Source of the DNA: Cinnamomum chago
Taxonomy: Eukaryota; Streptophyta; Magnoliopsida; Laurales; Lauraceae
DNA length: 64,000 bases
Assembly: GCA_038049695.1 (NCBI GenBank)
Contig: CP142452.1
Span: forward strand, 79,968,501-80,032,500
Direction of reading: 5' to 3'
A program made the translations under genes and the position numbers. Numbering within the stretch: the first letter of the stretch is position 1; each line of letters starts with the position of its first letter. Shown here in pieces: positions 36,138 to 47,915 of the stretch. Under the pieces are notes generated by a model that saw nothing but the letters and a program-made list of their open reading frames with translations, was not told the origin of the DNA and searched no databases.

Positions 36138-37848
36138 TCAGGTGAATACAGCGTAGTACGTCTGCACTGTGGTGAGAATGATGACAAAAGTGGCTGCAAG
36201 GAAGGAGAGAATCGACCATGGACTGCTGAAATACTCTTGCTTGAGTTTTAACTGCCATTTGGGCCATATTTTCTGTTGATGTTTGATAACTTGTTCAAAC
36301 GATTCGGCTAGATAACTGCTCCTAAGACCCGATAAAGCAATCTCCTTGCAGAGATCGTTGAAGAGACGTGCCACCTCCTCGTCGTTGCCCAGATAATTTT
36401 CTATGATTGCAGATTTTTTTAATATCTCCACATCTCTAGGCGTGTTCACCAGATAATCCATGAAGTTGCAGTAGCTGGTGAAGTGACTACCCCGGTTAGG
36501 GAAGCACTGCTCAAAGGCAATGAAGTTTCGAAAGAGAGATTTGGTGGGATCCTGCACTGAAAGGCGCGGCATTTTCATCGTTCCCTCTTCAAATTTAACG
36601 TCCAAGAAGCTTTTAGCCTTCACGCACCGAAACTGAACTCCGGCCTCGTGGAGCTCCGCTGCACAAGGAATTACCTCCAGTGCTGGTGGTTCGTTTCTAG
36701 ACTTGCATGAGGATAGAAAGGGAAGGCCGTGGGTTTTCATTTTCTTTATGACTGCAGGGAGTTTCCAAGTACATTCCATAGATTCAGACTTTTGGCCTGA
36801 TGGAGATGGGAAACAATGACATCTGGGAGGTAGAAAGGGAAGGATTTTCTTTACGACAGACTGTTTCGCATTACGATCCACAAATTCAGATTCTTGGCCG
36901 GATGGAGATTCGGATTCTTGGCCTGATGGAGATGGGAAACAGTGACATCTGGAAGGTAGAAGGGGAAGAGTTTTCTTTTTGACTGCAGGGAGTTTGGCCA
37001 CAGATTCAGACTCTCTTATGAGAGAAGTTGGTTTGAGGAACAAGTATACTAAATGCAGCAAATGATGAAAACCACGTACATTTAGTTCTGGTTTTTTTTT
37101 CTCTCTTTTTTTTTTTAATTTCTTCAGCAAAGATGTCTATAAGAATCTTAAGGTCCCATTCATGCTCAAATGGCATGACAAAGCTTTGGATGAAAATAAT
37201 GGCCTTTTTCCAAAGAGCAAACCTCCTCCGTTGACCAGTGAGGTCCCAAAGGCGTTCCAAGACGAAGAAAGGGAGCTGATTCTCCAAAAGGAGCATGTCG
37301 TGGCCAATTCGAGACAACATCCCACGAATAGTATAAATGGGGTCTTCATCGTTGCTATGAATTGGCAGGAGTTGAAATAGAAAAGACTTAGCCCTATTCA
37401 AGAGCAGCTGAATGATGAACAAACCATCCAGCAACATCATCTCTATGAATTCGTTTGCCTTCAACTTGATGTCGCCTGAGTAACAAGCTCGCGCTCGTGG
37501 CTCTATTTCCTTCATCGCCTTCCAGTACTCGTTAAAGTCGTTGCCCGCTCCATCATGGAATAATTTCTTTAGATTGCGCCATTTGACCTCCTCCATGTAA
37601 TGTAGGCTTGACTTTCCTTGATGATATGGGCCGATGGAGACCATCAAAGGGTCGTAAGCGTCATGGTCGACCCTGCGGACGACTATGGGCACTCGGCAAA
37701 TAGTGAACGGATGAGAGGGCGGGCAGGAGGCAATTTTAGCTTTCATGGATTTAACCCACAGATCATCCACGTCTACTACCACATGATCATTCCCATGCTT
37801 CCCTGCCTCACTGGCATTTCTCTCGTCTCCTTTTTTCTCTTCCTCCAT
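36138..37848 (-). pseudogene. DUF247 (UPF0481) membrane protein gene with a homopolymer frame change
   Basis: Seen: from ATG at 37848 (MEEEKKGDERNASEAG; the frame also opens at a TTG further up) the first half carries ICRVPIVVRRVD, DPLMVSIGPYHQGK, FIEMMLLDGLFIIQLLL and HDMLLLENQLPFFVLERLWD. The second half, in the next frame, carries HHLLHLVYLFLKPTS, IPCAAELHEAGVQFRC, a long FIAFEQCFP/FMDYLVNTPRDVEIL block and a C-terminal membrane helix (SPWSILSFLAATFVIILTTV) before the stop at 36138. Known: this is the full DUF247 order, usually one exon of 400-550 codons. The frame changes by one base in an A-rich stretch (T runs at 37092-37100 and 37106-37116 on the plus strand). This is either a recent null allele or a base-calling error in a homopolymer. 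The linker contains a 126-base in-frame tandem repeat (RCHCFPSPSGQ twice). Biochemical function is unknown; some grass DUF247 genes act in self-incompatibility. Confidence 0.9.
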
Positions 37849-38829
37849 GTCACTCAAGGAATAGTATCAAATAATGAGAGAGAGAGAGAGAGGGAGCCGT
37901 CAATGATCTTGGAGAGATCGGAAAGGACTTTAATGATCGTTGCGACAGAGCTTTGCAAACTGATCTTGGAGAGAGAACAATTTATAATGTCTTAATCCGG
38001 GAGCACTTGAGATGGGATAAGGGCAGGGCAAGCGAGCACCACTAGTTTTTAACTCCGGGAGTGTATACTGTCTTAATTACGCCAGTGACGTACGGTCGTA
38101 GAACACGTAAAAATCAACTAACTACTTTCTACCAAGATAAAAGAAAGAAAAAAAAAAAAAATAGAACTCACTCCGGTTGTAGTATACATTCTCAAATTTT
38201 ACCGTGGTCTTATTATTGATTATTAAATTATTAATCGGTGAAATAGGGTTGCAAACGGGTAAAATGGAAACTCAAGATTGTATTACTTCTTTCCACACAC
38301 ACCAAAATTCCCTAGATAACACATCATTCCATTTTCCTCTTTCTTTCCACACACATCCTTTTTCCTTTCTTCCGACGCACATTCTTTTTGCTTTCTTCCT
38401 ACACACAAATCTCACATCCAAACCTCTCCACATCTCCAGCATTCCCACTGTGTTTCCAGGCCTTAAGGCTATCTCATCTTCCAAAGGTAAATATTTTTCT
38501 CCATCGTTACCATTTCATTCTTCTTCCCTTGTGTTAACCAAGACCGTTATGTGAGGGAAGTGGAGAATGGGATAGAGAAGAAGATGAGCCTGTGTGTGAA
38601 AAGAGAAAATTTATTTTAGGGGGATTCGGCGAGAGGTCCTTGAACATTTCACTTTATTGCCTTAAGTCCACAATCTTTTTTTATAGTGTGAAATGTCATT
38701 TTTCCAAATTTGAAAACTTAAAGTGTCTAATTTACCCTTTCTTCAAATCATATCTCAGGATTAGTGGGATAAGCCATTAATAATGGTCAACTACCATTAA
38801 ATTAGTTACGATTAATAAAATTCCACTAA
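37849..38829. other. Upstream flank of the DUF247 gene and intergenic DNA
   Basis: A short (GA)n tract at 37874-37894 lies in the likely 5' leader. The 116-codon plus frame 38204-38554 is His/Phe/Ser-rich with no known family. No promoter element stands out. Confidence 0.4.
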
Positions 38830-39410
38830 TGAGATTTTCAAATAAAGTTCAAAAAAGAGGAAAAAAATTTCAAATAAATTTCTAAAAATGAAATAAATTT
38901 CAAAAGACAAAAATAAATTAAAAAAAATGTAAATAAATTTCAAAATACGAAAATAAATTTCAAAAGATGTAAATAAAATTAAAAAAAACAAAATTAAACT
39001 CTAAAAAAGCAAAAACTAATTTCAAAAAATACAAATAAATTTGAAATAATGCAAATAAATTTCAAAAAATGCTATAATATCAAAAGAACATAGAGAAATT
39101 TCAAAAGACGCAAATAAATTTCAAAAAATCTAAAAATTTAGAAAAACGCAAATACAATTGCCACAAACTCGGATAAATTTGTCCAAACTCAGATAAATTT
39201 GTCCCATAACTCAGATAAATTAGCCAAAACTCAGATAGATTTGTCTAGAACGTAAAGAAATTTATTTCAGAACCAAATAAATTTGCAAAAAACTCAGATA
39301 AATTTGTTGAAAACTCAGATAAATTTGTTAAAAACTCAGATAAATTTGTCGGGAACTCATATATTTGCCAAAAACACAGATAAATTTCTCAAAAACTCAG
39401 ATAGATTTGC
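38830..39410. repeat. Decayed minisatellite, about 18-24-base units
   Basis: Two linked repeat types: AAATAAATTTCAAAAxATG-like units from about 38830 to 39130, then AACTCAGATAAATTTGTC-like units to 39410. They share the core ATAAATTT. Units vary by several bases each, so the array is old. Confidence 0.85.
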
Positions 39411-39419
39411 TTTTGGGCT

Positions 39420-40220
39420 TTGAAACCAGGTCAAACTTGACCCGACCTCACCCAAGCTGGAACCAACCCATCAGGGTCTTCTTCCTCCTCTGTTTCTCTG
39501 CAACAGGAACCGGAATCGTTCCTCTTCCAGTCTTCTTCTCCTTCGACGGTAACGGCACAACATCGCTTGTTCTCCGGCGACGAGGGCGACATGCAGCGGC
39601 GGCAGCGAAGACCCTTGAGGTGGGGCCCGGCGAAACCCAGCACGAGATCCGCTACAGTCGAGGCCTGAGCCTCCGTATAGGAACCCGACACGAGATCCGC
39701 GCGGTTTATCGTCTTCACCATCCTTCCCACTCCCATCAGATCGGGAAAATTGCGGCAGTTGCAGAGAGCTTAGAGTCGTTAAAGTTTGTATCTTTATTGG
39801 AATTCTCGTCTGTCTCTATCCATAGATGCATTGTTTCAGAGCTCCGAGTTCTAACTCGTGAGAAAACGTCACCAACAACCCATATATTGTTGACATCCAC
39901 CAACAGAACTTGCTTGAAATTCCAACGGAGTCTTCCAAGAAGCATCTGATGCCATCTCATCCTGCTCGGAGATCGTGAGGAGACCCATGCCGTGGAGGAT
40001 GTAAAAGAGGGACCCCATCACGTCACTGACACACCTTGTGATGACGAGGATCTGGAAATCAACTCCAATTCCGAACCAAAATCCCCATCTCTCTCTCATC
40101 CATAGATAAAAGGATTCAAGATCTATCTGATGGGGACGAGATCCGACGATTGTTTGAATTTCGCTAACAAAACAACAACAACAACAACAACACATGTAGT
40201 GGAAGAATTACCAGACGACG
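39420..40220. other. GC-richer, gene-like DNA without a recognised product
   Basis: This block is CpG-richer than its neighbours and has several overlapping open frames on both strands (39365-39949 plus; 39431-39736 and 39869-40195 minus). A CAACAACAACAA run sits at 40170-40190. None of the peptides matches a family I know. It may be a decayed gene or its 5' part, since the frame at 40221-40577 follows. Confidence 0.3.
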
Positions 40221-40577
40221 ATGCCGCAACAAACATGTTTTTCGAGAATAACAGACGATGCTGCTTCTGAATTCCAACCTTCAGATCCGCACCCATCAGA
40301 TCGGGATCCAAATCATCTGGACGGAAGGAAGGGATATGAACAGCTAAGATGGGAGATGGATGGTGGGCAGGGGCCTAAGGGCGTTTCTGAGGGTAGAGTG
40401 GTCGGAGGTCGTGGTGGGCCCAGATGGAAGACGTTCATCAGAAGATTTAACAGGAGGGTGAGAGGGTCCACGAACGCGAAATTCCATTACGACATGACCA
40501 AGGAAGAAGATTGGAATTTCGTCCAGTCTCAACAGTTGAGATCGATCTCCGAAGAAAAAGACCCCTGTCCGGTTTAA
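40221..40577 (+). CDS. Possible small hypothetical protein (118 codons)
   Basis: Not recognised with confidence. The translation is hydrophilic, with an Arg-rich central segment (GGPRWKTFIRRFNRRVRG) followed by AKFHYDMTKEEDWNF. The RRF.RR and KF.YD words recall short plant proteins of unknown function that carry a basic segment before a KF.YDP motif, but the usual tail is not present. The ATG context is ordinary and I see no splice sites. It could be the 3' exon of a gene whose upstream part is the GC-richer block before it, or a pseudogene. Confidence is low. Confidence 0.25.
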   Translation: MPQQTCFSRITDDAASEFQPSDPHPSDRDPNHLDGRKGYEQLRWEMDGGQGPKGVSEGRVVGGRGGPRWKTFIRRFNRRVRGSTNAKFHYDMTKEEDWNFVQSQQLRSISEEKDPCPV

Positions 40578-40599
40578 AGTAATGAGGGGGAGAATGGAA

Positions 40600-41519
40600 G
40601 ATTTGAAATTTCAAATTTCAAAATTAGATGCCTAAACAGTTGGAAGAGGGCAAATTAGTCATGTAAATTGTATCTAGGGACTTCTGGCTGCAAACAGTCT
40701 AACTGCTTGGACCAGAGCCCTTAAAAAGAATTTGTCTGGATTGGAGGCTGGATAGATTCATTTCTAGGGACCTTTCGCTAATTATCTCTTTATTTTAAGT
40801 TTTTGTGGGATAATAGATATTTTGGTCATCATAAAGGGGTAAAAATGTAATAAAATAAATAAATTCCTTGTGTGGGAAGAGTAATTTGTGTGCCAATAGA
40901 ATGACCCTATTTTAATTAATTAAACCGAAGCAATGGCTCTTAGCAACCTAATCATAGGAGATTCTGATTTCAAAAATGGCAACCTAATCAAAGTTGATTT
41001 GAGCAAAACTAGAATGAAATAAGAAAGGAAAGGAAACAAAAGAAAGAAAAGAAAGGAAGAAGGAAGAGAGCATGCTTTGAGGATTCGATAAAAATCAAAT
41101 CAATGTCTTTGACATGCCAGCCTCGATGCCCAGATTTGGGATTTTGATCCAAGAGGCAGAGAGCAACGATTATTTTGTGGTTTGCAAAGATGTTACAGGT
41201 GTGTAGAAGAAGACAAGAACCGACTTGAAAATTTATTTTTAGAATTTACCATTTACAATAGATAGATTTGTAAATCCTCCATACATCATGATGCTTTTCC
41301 ATCATTAAGGCTCATATTTGAAATCTAAACTAATCAAAATTATTTGGTTTTTATATTCTATTATTACACAAATTATTAATTCAATCGGACTTTTATCAAC
41401 CATGGATAAAAAAATAGCTCCACGTTTGGTGTTTTTATTATAATTATATGTGCCAAAATAAACCCGATTGGAATAAAGATTTGCAAGGTGATAAATACTA
41501 GTGAGATCATGTTTTTGAA

Positions 41520-41569
<50 letters not shown>

Positions 41570-42817
41570 TGCTCCTATGATGAGCATACTTAGTTATGTA
41601 TTTCAAAAGAAAAGATATAATATCCACAATATACTTGGTTAGGTGCAGATTGTAGTTGACGGATGATGTGATCTAGAAACCTGAAAGTGTTATTCTTATT
41701 GACATAAGTTTATGACTCCACAATGGATTAGACCATTGGAATGGGTAGGAGTTTAAATTAAATTACGCCTTCAAATAAAGTAGGATTTTGAATTAAATTT
41801 GAAGATTAAGTTGTTGGATTTTGAGTAAAATTAGACCAGTGGATTGGAAACAATTTTGTGGTAGGATTTTGAGTTGATTTAGCCCATTGGATTACACCCT
41901 TGGATTGGAAAGGACTCGTGGCTATGGCTGTATGAGAGGTTTAAAATTTAGAAACTTTGAAAATGAGCATGAATGTGGATGGAGATGTATGGGGGTTTGA
42001 TGGGGCTTGATTTGGATCATTGGATTGGGTGGGATGTTGTTATAATTCTATGATTCCAATCTTGAAGAAACTCTATGATGGGTCTCTTTCATAATTTTTT
42101 TCTAAAATTTCATTCCAATAGAAGATGGTCCACCGTCAAATTGATCAATAAAATAAACAAAATTGTCAAAGTATCTTGTTCATGATCTTTTGTAAGTGAT
42201 CAATCTGAAAGTGGCTAAATTCCGATTTTAGTGAAGAAATTCATTTAGAGATGTTAGATTAAAAGGCCACTTGATTAAAAACTTATTTAGGCTCCAAGCC
42301 TCAAAATGATGTGGACTATTTTTGAATAAAGTATGCTTGTCCTTCAAAGTTCCACCTCGAAATTGAATGGCCTTGGGCCTTGAATTTCTGGGGTGACAAA
42401 TGAATATCATTTTCATTTGTTGAATTTTTATTATCAACATTTTAGAATTTTTTTTTTTCCAATCAATGAAAGAATGTCAAGCACAACACCAAATGTTTTT
42501 TCTTTTATATTTTCTTACTGAACTTAATAATTTGTTTATTTTTACAACACCCCCCATCCCCCACCACCACCCCATAACCACAAAAAAAAAAAAAAAAAAA
42601 TTTCCCAGTTCCGCCCCTGGTATTTACATTAATAAACTACTCTTGAAAAGAAAAGGCTTCAAAAAAAAAGTATACTGCTAGCTTTTCTCTTTTGCCTCTC
42701 ATTTTAAAGAGGGTGGATGAATGATATGTTAATATTTATATAACTTTTTGACAAATATTTCCCTTAGATTTGGTATAATTGGATTGGTTAACTGCACTAA
42801 ATTTAATTGTTTTGAAT
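40600..42817. other. Intergenic DNA with a TA microsatellite and a hAT-like end
   Basis: (TA)n tract at 41523-41567. At 42541-42616 an inverse hAT-like terminus appears: C-rich CACCCCCCATCCCCC, an 18-base A run and CCCAGTTCCGCCCCTG; its reverse complement starts CAGGGGCGGAACTGGG, like the ends of the elements at 59039 and 60186. No partner end was found. No gene was recognised. Confidence 0.45.
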
Positions 42818-44248
42818 TGTAGGTGCTCAAATTTGGGAATACATGAAAAATAAAGTTGAAGTGCAATTTTTGGGTGTCTAGAGAAATTGTGGTGGAAAGG
42901 TTTCAATGGGCCTAATCGAGTTTACTGAAGAAAGGAGTGGGCTGAATTGAAAGTGCACCTGAGATGATACATGGGCCGGCATTGGAGTGGAAAAGTCCAA
43001 GTAAAATGAGAAAATCACTTTCGGGCTGGAGCAGTGGGCTTAGTGAGGGGTTGTGAACTCTTATAAAAAGAAAGAAGCACAAGACGTGGGAGACCTAATG
43101 GGGGAAAGTGGAAATAAAATAGAAAAGAAGAAAGGAGCAGAGGAGGGGAGCACACCATCGCAGCACACCATCCCAGTCGGGTCCATCCATCAAGGCAGAG
43201 ACCAAGCCAACGTGCTGATCAACACACCATCAAGAGCTTTCTTCTTCCTCTGTTTTTATTTTCTGTTTTGTATGTTCTTGCTGTCCATTTAATTTATGGG
43301 TAACTAAGTACTTTAGTTAGGGCTCGATTGAAGCCCTAATCATGTTTCTTTAAGGATTTTGATATGGCTTTGCTGTAAACTATTTTTGTGATGCTTAATT
43401 GATTAATTTCAAATTATATTTTTACTCTTACATACTTTATGTTATGCTTGATCACCATACACATGATGTGTAATGAGTTTGTTACACAGGTAAATTTAGA
43501 TGACCGAGTCTTGTGCCTGTGAGAGTAACAAAAGAACTAGTTATAAGTTCTGAAAATTAATCATCATGAATAACTGGAATAGATACCATGTTCTAGGAGT
43601 TGTGTGTTTGTCGATTTCCATTGAGTTATGCGTTCTTAAAGTGCAAATTAGTAGATACCATGCTAAACACTGTAAGAATGAGAAGAGTTGGTGTAGACAC
43701 CCATGCCTAACTTGTTGTTGAGGGAAATCAATAATTTAAAGAGTAGATATCATGCCTTTAGATTGACAAACATGAGCATCTAAAATCTGTTTTGCAGCAT
43801 TGTGCATGTCGTTTGCTTAAGGAAGAAGATTAGCGGTGAATATCAAATCCCTAACTAGTTTTCTCATTGTCTTAGCCTAAATCAAATTCTATTTTTAATC
43901 AAGCGCTGTTTTTAATATTGTGTTTAGACATTTTCAGTTTTCAAAATCATTTTGTTTGAACACCTTGTTTAAACCGAGTGCCTTTGTGTATTGCACCTTA
44001 ACTTTGAGTAGATATCTTAGGGTTGTGAAATAAGTTTTTTTTTTTTTAGGGTCTTCTTTCACTTTTGCATTCTTAGTTTGTGCTATTTATTTAGTAGTTT
44101 TAGGAAATTAATTTTCAACACAGATAAATCCAATCCTCGTGGGAATGATCTCGTATTTGCTTTCTATACTATTCGTCTAATCTTGTGCACTTGCGAGTTA
44201 AAACGTGCTTATAGTTGCGTAATTTTTAGGTAGCTATTTGTACAACAA
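42818..44248 (+). mobile_element. Solo LTR, probably Ty3/gypsy
   Basis: The unit runs from TGTAGGTGCTCAAATTTGGG to GCTATTTGTACAACAA. Flanks are TGAAT at 42813-42817 and TGAAT at 44249-44253. A TATA context (CTTATAAAAAG, about 43052) precedes a leader. The U5-like end has CAATCCTCGTGGGAATGATC and TTGTGCACTTGCGAGTTAAA, typical of plant gypsy LTRs. No internal domain is attached. Confidence 0.65.
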
Positions 44249-44472
44249 TGAATACTTTCTTACAAAATACAAGGGGCCATTTATCTTCCATGGGATATGC
44301 AAACAGGATTTACAAATTTGTATATGTGAATTTAAGAAAAGTAAAATTCAAACATGAAACACATTTCCATATTTGTTTGGTAGTGCGATTTTCACATTTA
44401 AACATTGAACAATTCTAATTACTTATGTAAATGCATCTAAAGCCCAATGAATGTTTTAAGACATGACACTAA

Positions 44473-45609
44473 GGGGCCATTTGTTTGGCCTCATTTGCGC
44501 ATGTTGTGTGTAAATGAGATGTGAAAATATATAGTGTGTAAATAGGCCCATTTACACACCAAACTTTTCACAGCTGAACGTGTGAAAGTGATTCCCTAGG
44601 CGCTAGTACAATCTCTTTAATCACCTTTATTTTCTCTAATTCTTATGGGGCCCTATATTTGTAATCCAAACCGATCATTTTGTTTATTTCACAAATAAAC
44701 CTCAAGCACTTGATGCTGAATGTCTCAAGTCTTCATAGATTTTGAGTAATTTGTGAAAAACCCCAACCCATAGATCTAATTTTCTGCACTTTTGTGGGTG
44801 ATTCACTAGGTGCTAGTACAATCACTTTAACCACCATTATTTTCTCTAATTCTTATGGGGCCCATATCTGTAATCCGAACCGATCATTTTGTTTATTTAA
44901 CAAATAAACCTCAAGCTCTTGAAGCTGATTGTCTTTAAGTCTTCATAGATTTTGAGTAATTTGTGAAAAATCTCATTCCATAGAACTAATTTTTTGTACT
45001 TTTGTGGGCTCCCAATTCATGATTCAAACCATTTATTATTCTTGCATTAACGGTAGATATCAACTTTACCAAAAAAAAAAAAAAAAGGTAGATACCAAGG
45101 CTTTTAGTTTTATAACTTAAATCTTCATGGATTTCGAGAAATCTAAGGAAACATCCCAAAAAATCCAAATACATCTAAAACCATTGGATGTACTCATTTA
45201 CTCATGGAAAAATGATATTTTCACAAACATTGGGTGTTTCACGTGTAGCATTTGCATATGTAGCATTTACATATATAGATCTCATTTTCCAATCAAGTGT
45301 AGAAGGCAAAAATATTTACTAAATAATTTTGATTAAACTTTGGGGCCTACAGGAGTAGAAAATTAATTAGGTGGTGGTGAAGGAATTTGATACTACAACC
45401 TGATCCCTAGTGTCCTCTAACCAAAGGGTTGTGTAATGATCTCATATCTTTTTAAGTGTGAAAATTTTTACATAAAAATGGCCTTATTTACACGTCATTT
45501 TCTTACGTTTCTGCATGTGATGTGTAAAGAAACGAAAACAAACATAAGAATGCATAAATGTAACATATGTAACAATTACATACAAAAATGGGAGCAAATA
45601 AACAACCCC
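44473..45609. mobile_element. Putative DNA-transposon remnant with GGGGCCATTTGTTT ends
   Basis: The left end reads GGGGCCATTTGTTTGG and the right end (reverse complement) GGGGTTGTTTATTTGC. No clear TSD is visible. Inside, 44581-45010 is a tandem duplication with a 210-base period (ATTC.CTAGG.GCTAGTACAATC at 44591 and 44801). Confidence 0.4.
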
Positions 45610-46186
45610 AAAGAAAAGGAGTAATAGTTTCTTTAATACTACAGATAAAATCATTAACTAAAAAGAACCAAAAAAAAAAAAAAAATTAAACAAACAAACA
45701 ATTCGACAATTATCTATGTCGCGTAGGCTGCTCACTAACCTAACTCCCCCAATCTCCCTCTCTTTGCACAAGACATTCCCAGGGTGCATCTCAACAAATC
45801 CAGAGTCTCCAAGAGCACACTTCAAAGAATATTGTGAGACTATCACTTTAAGTCCATCAGACAAGCCCACCAATGAAATTCAAACCACTCAGAATAAATG
45901 GTCTCACCTTGTATTGGATCTGGATGCATTTCACATGATCAGAGTTACGCTAATCATGAGGTTGATTATGTCTAAACACATCCGATCAAGCAAATAGATA
46001 GAATAACTTCAATTCGAGTAAAATTTGGCCCAGATTTAACACAGAAAAATAGTTAGTTCACTGAAGGATTTATAACAATGGGCTCGAGATGTAATCAATC
46101 TGACTTGGAAGTAAAATTATGCCCACACCGTGTGGGACTGTTATTTTGAGCAATTTGGTTTCAGAGGTGTGCCTCACTAATGAATT

Positions 46187-46234
<48 letters not shown>

Positions 46235-46468
46235 CTTGGCTTGGAATTCTCAGTTAGGCATGCCGTAATACAATCCAAAAATCGAATCAGTATGTACCGT
46301 TTCTTACCTACCTAACTGGAAAAAGTTCTCATCTTATGCATGTGTAATTTAAATAAAAAAAATTAAAAATTATGTTACAAATCTAAACTACTCCTGGAAA
46401 TTTTTATTGGACACCTGTGCACAGTATGGGATTTTCGGCAAGCTTAAGAAGAACAGGTATTCACTTAC
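45610..46468. other. Intergenic DNA with (GA)n
   Basis: (GA)n microsatellite at 46188-46232. A 71-codon minus frame at 45658-45873 (LKVIVSQYSLKCALGDSGF) looks protein-like but I do not recognise it, and it does not match the continuation of the M41-like gene. Confidence 0.4.
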
Positions 46469-47915
46469 TTCCTCAAGGAACTCAAAATCCACAAATGCTG
46501 TCCCGGCTTGCACATTGAGGGACCCGTCCTTCTTCAAAGCTTCCAAGCTTGACAATGTATATCCCCTTGGAAGGACTCCAAGCAAGTAGGCCATTAGAAA
46601 ATGGCCAGCTTTCATGCTGTAGAATCGTCCCAATTGAATAATCACCTCAGGATAAGCAAGAATATTATGTGAACTTTTAAATTGCATTTAGTACTCTAGA
46701 AAAAGAAAAGTAAATAGGAAAATATAGCTCCATGCCATTTATTACTGATTGGTGGAACTTGGAAGGAATTAAAATCATATCATCGACAATGAGCTTCAAA
46801 CGCAACCTGGTACAAGCATTTGACCATCAAACAGCTCAATTTGCCAGCCACAAGAAATTCCAGGGCTGCTCGAAAGCATTAATCTTTTTTTTTTTTTATC
46901 GATGTGTGCAAACACTAACACCTTCAGAGTTGCAATATTGGAATTTTTTTTATCAATGCCTGTAAACACCCTGATACAAGCACAAGGATTTGACCTGTTA
47001 CTCGCTCCGAACAGCTCAGTTTGCCAGCCACGAGAAATTCCAGGGGAGCTGGAAAACATTAATCTTTTATTTATTTATTGAGAACACTAAAACATTCAGT
47101 GTTGGCAGGGGTGCATAGTGTTGTAGTGAGAAGAAAGAATGCGATGCTAGCTCATAAAGAACCACCCAGTTGTCCCAATATGCTACATGGGAGGCCAGTG
47201 CACAATGGAAAAGGTAAAGGTATTTTAGGTTTATTTCCAGAAAACCCACCCTGTCCACTGGGGCCAGGGCCTATGGGTCCCAAGGTAAAAAATAAAAGAG
47301 GAAAACCCCCTTGGCCCTGCTTCTTCCATTACTCTGACCCTTTTTATTCAACTTTGATGCCGGTTCTGTGTACAGAGAATTTAAGCCGGCTGGCCTCATA
47401 TTGAAAGGTATGTCCATATGATCATATGCATTGATTACCTAATTCTGCATTGAACGGTATGTCCCGCTTACAAAGTGGCTTTAAAAAATGGATTATAATT
47501 ATTTTATTGGGTTATAGATTACAAATTTAGAGAGACCAATTTTACTTTCATTCATTGTTCTAAAAAAACATACTTTATTATTAAATCAAACAACAACTCG
47601 GTGGTGGGGTTTTTGTTTCCTCAAAAATCTAACCATTTTAAGCTCATTTCCGTGCCAATTACAATGGAAGGGTCATGAGTAAAAAATTTTCTAACAATAA
47701 ATCATGATAAGATTATTTATCACGATAAATTTTTAACTTTTGATAAAAAAAAAAAAAAAAGAAAAGAGCACCAATACTAGAATAGAATTTGTGTTGACAA
47801 TATATGTGCAGACAAAAGTGACGCTTACTTGAATAAGTTTGTTATGATTTTTTTTACTCAGAGTATGACCAATGGTATCAAGCACCAAGCTTCCCAGTCC
47901 TCCATTAAAAGAAAC
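46469..47915 (-). pseudogene. Two exons of a plastid M41/FtsH-like gene, broken in the HEAGH motif
   Basis: Seen on the minus strand: exon 47915-47829 encodes VSFNGGLGSLVLDTIGHTLS, KKNHNKLIQ, with donor CAA|GTAAGC. Exon 46616-46469 follows a CTACAG acceptor and encodes GHFLMAYLLGVLPRGYTLSS, LEALKKDGSLNVQAG and TAFVDFEFLEE, with donor GAA|GTAAGT. Known: plant chloroplast FtsH/M41-like proteins read GHT.S.KYHNRVIQHEAGHFL.AYL.GVLPKGYTLSSLEAL, so the exon joint falls exactly before HEAGH, the zinc-peptidase motif. Here the second exon starts CATGAAAGCTGG where CATGAAGCTGG is expected: one extra A shifts the frame inside HEAGH. Flanking exons were not found, so this is a partial, probably dead copy. 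Its intron contains a duplicated block (46806-47120). Confidence 0.75.
46806..47120 (+). repeat. Tandem duplication of about 165 bases in the M41-like intron
   Basis: CAGCTCA.TTTGCCAGCCAC and GAAATTCCAGGG, then CATTAATCTTTT and a T-rich stretch with ATC.ATG..TG.AAACAC, occur at about 46836 and 47003. The copies have diverged. Confidence 0.75.

Noticed and set aside
38204-38554. 116-codon plus frame
   Set aside because: Low-complexity His/Phe/Ser content and no homologous motif.
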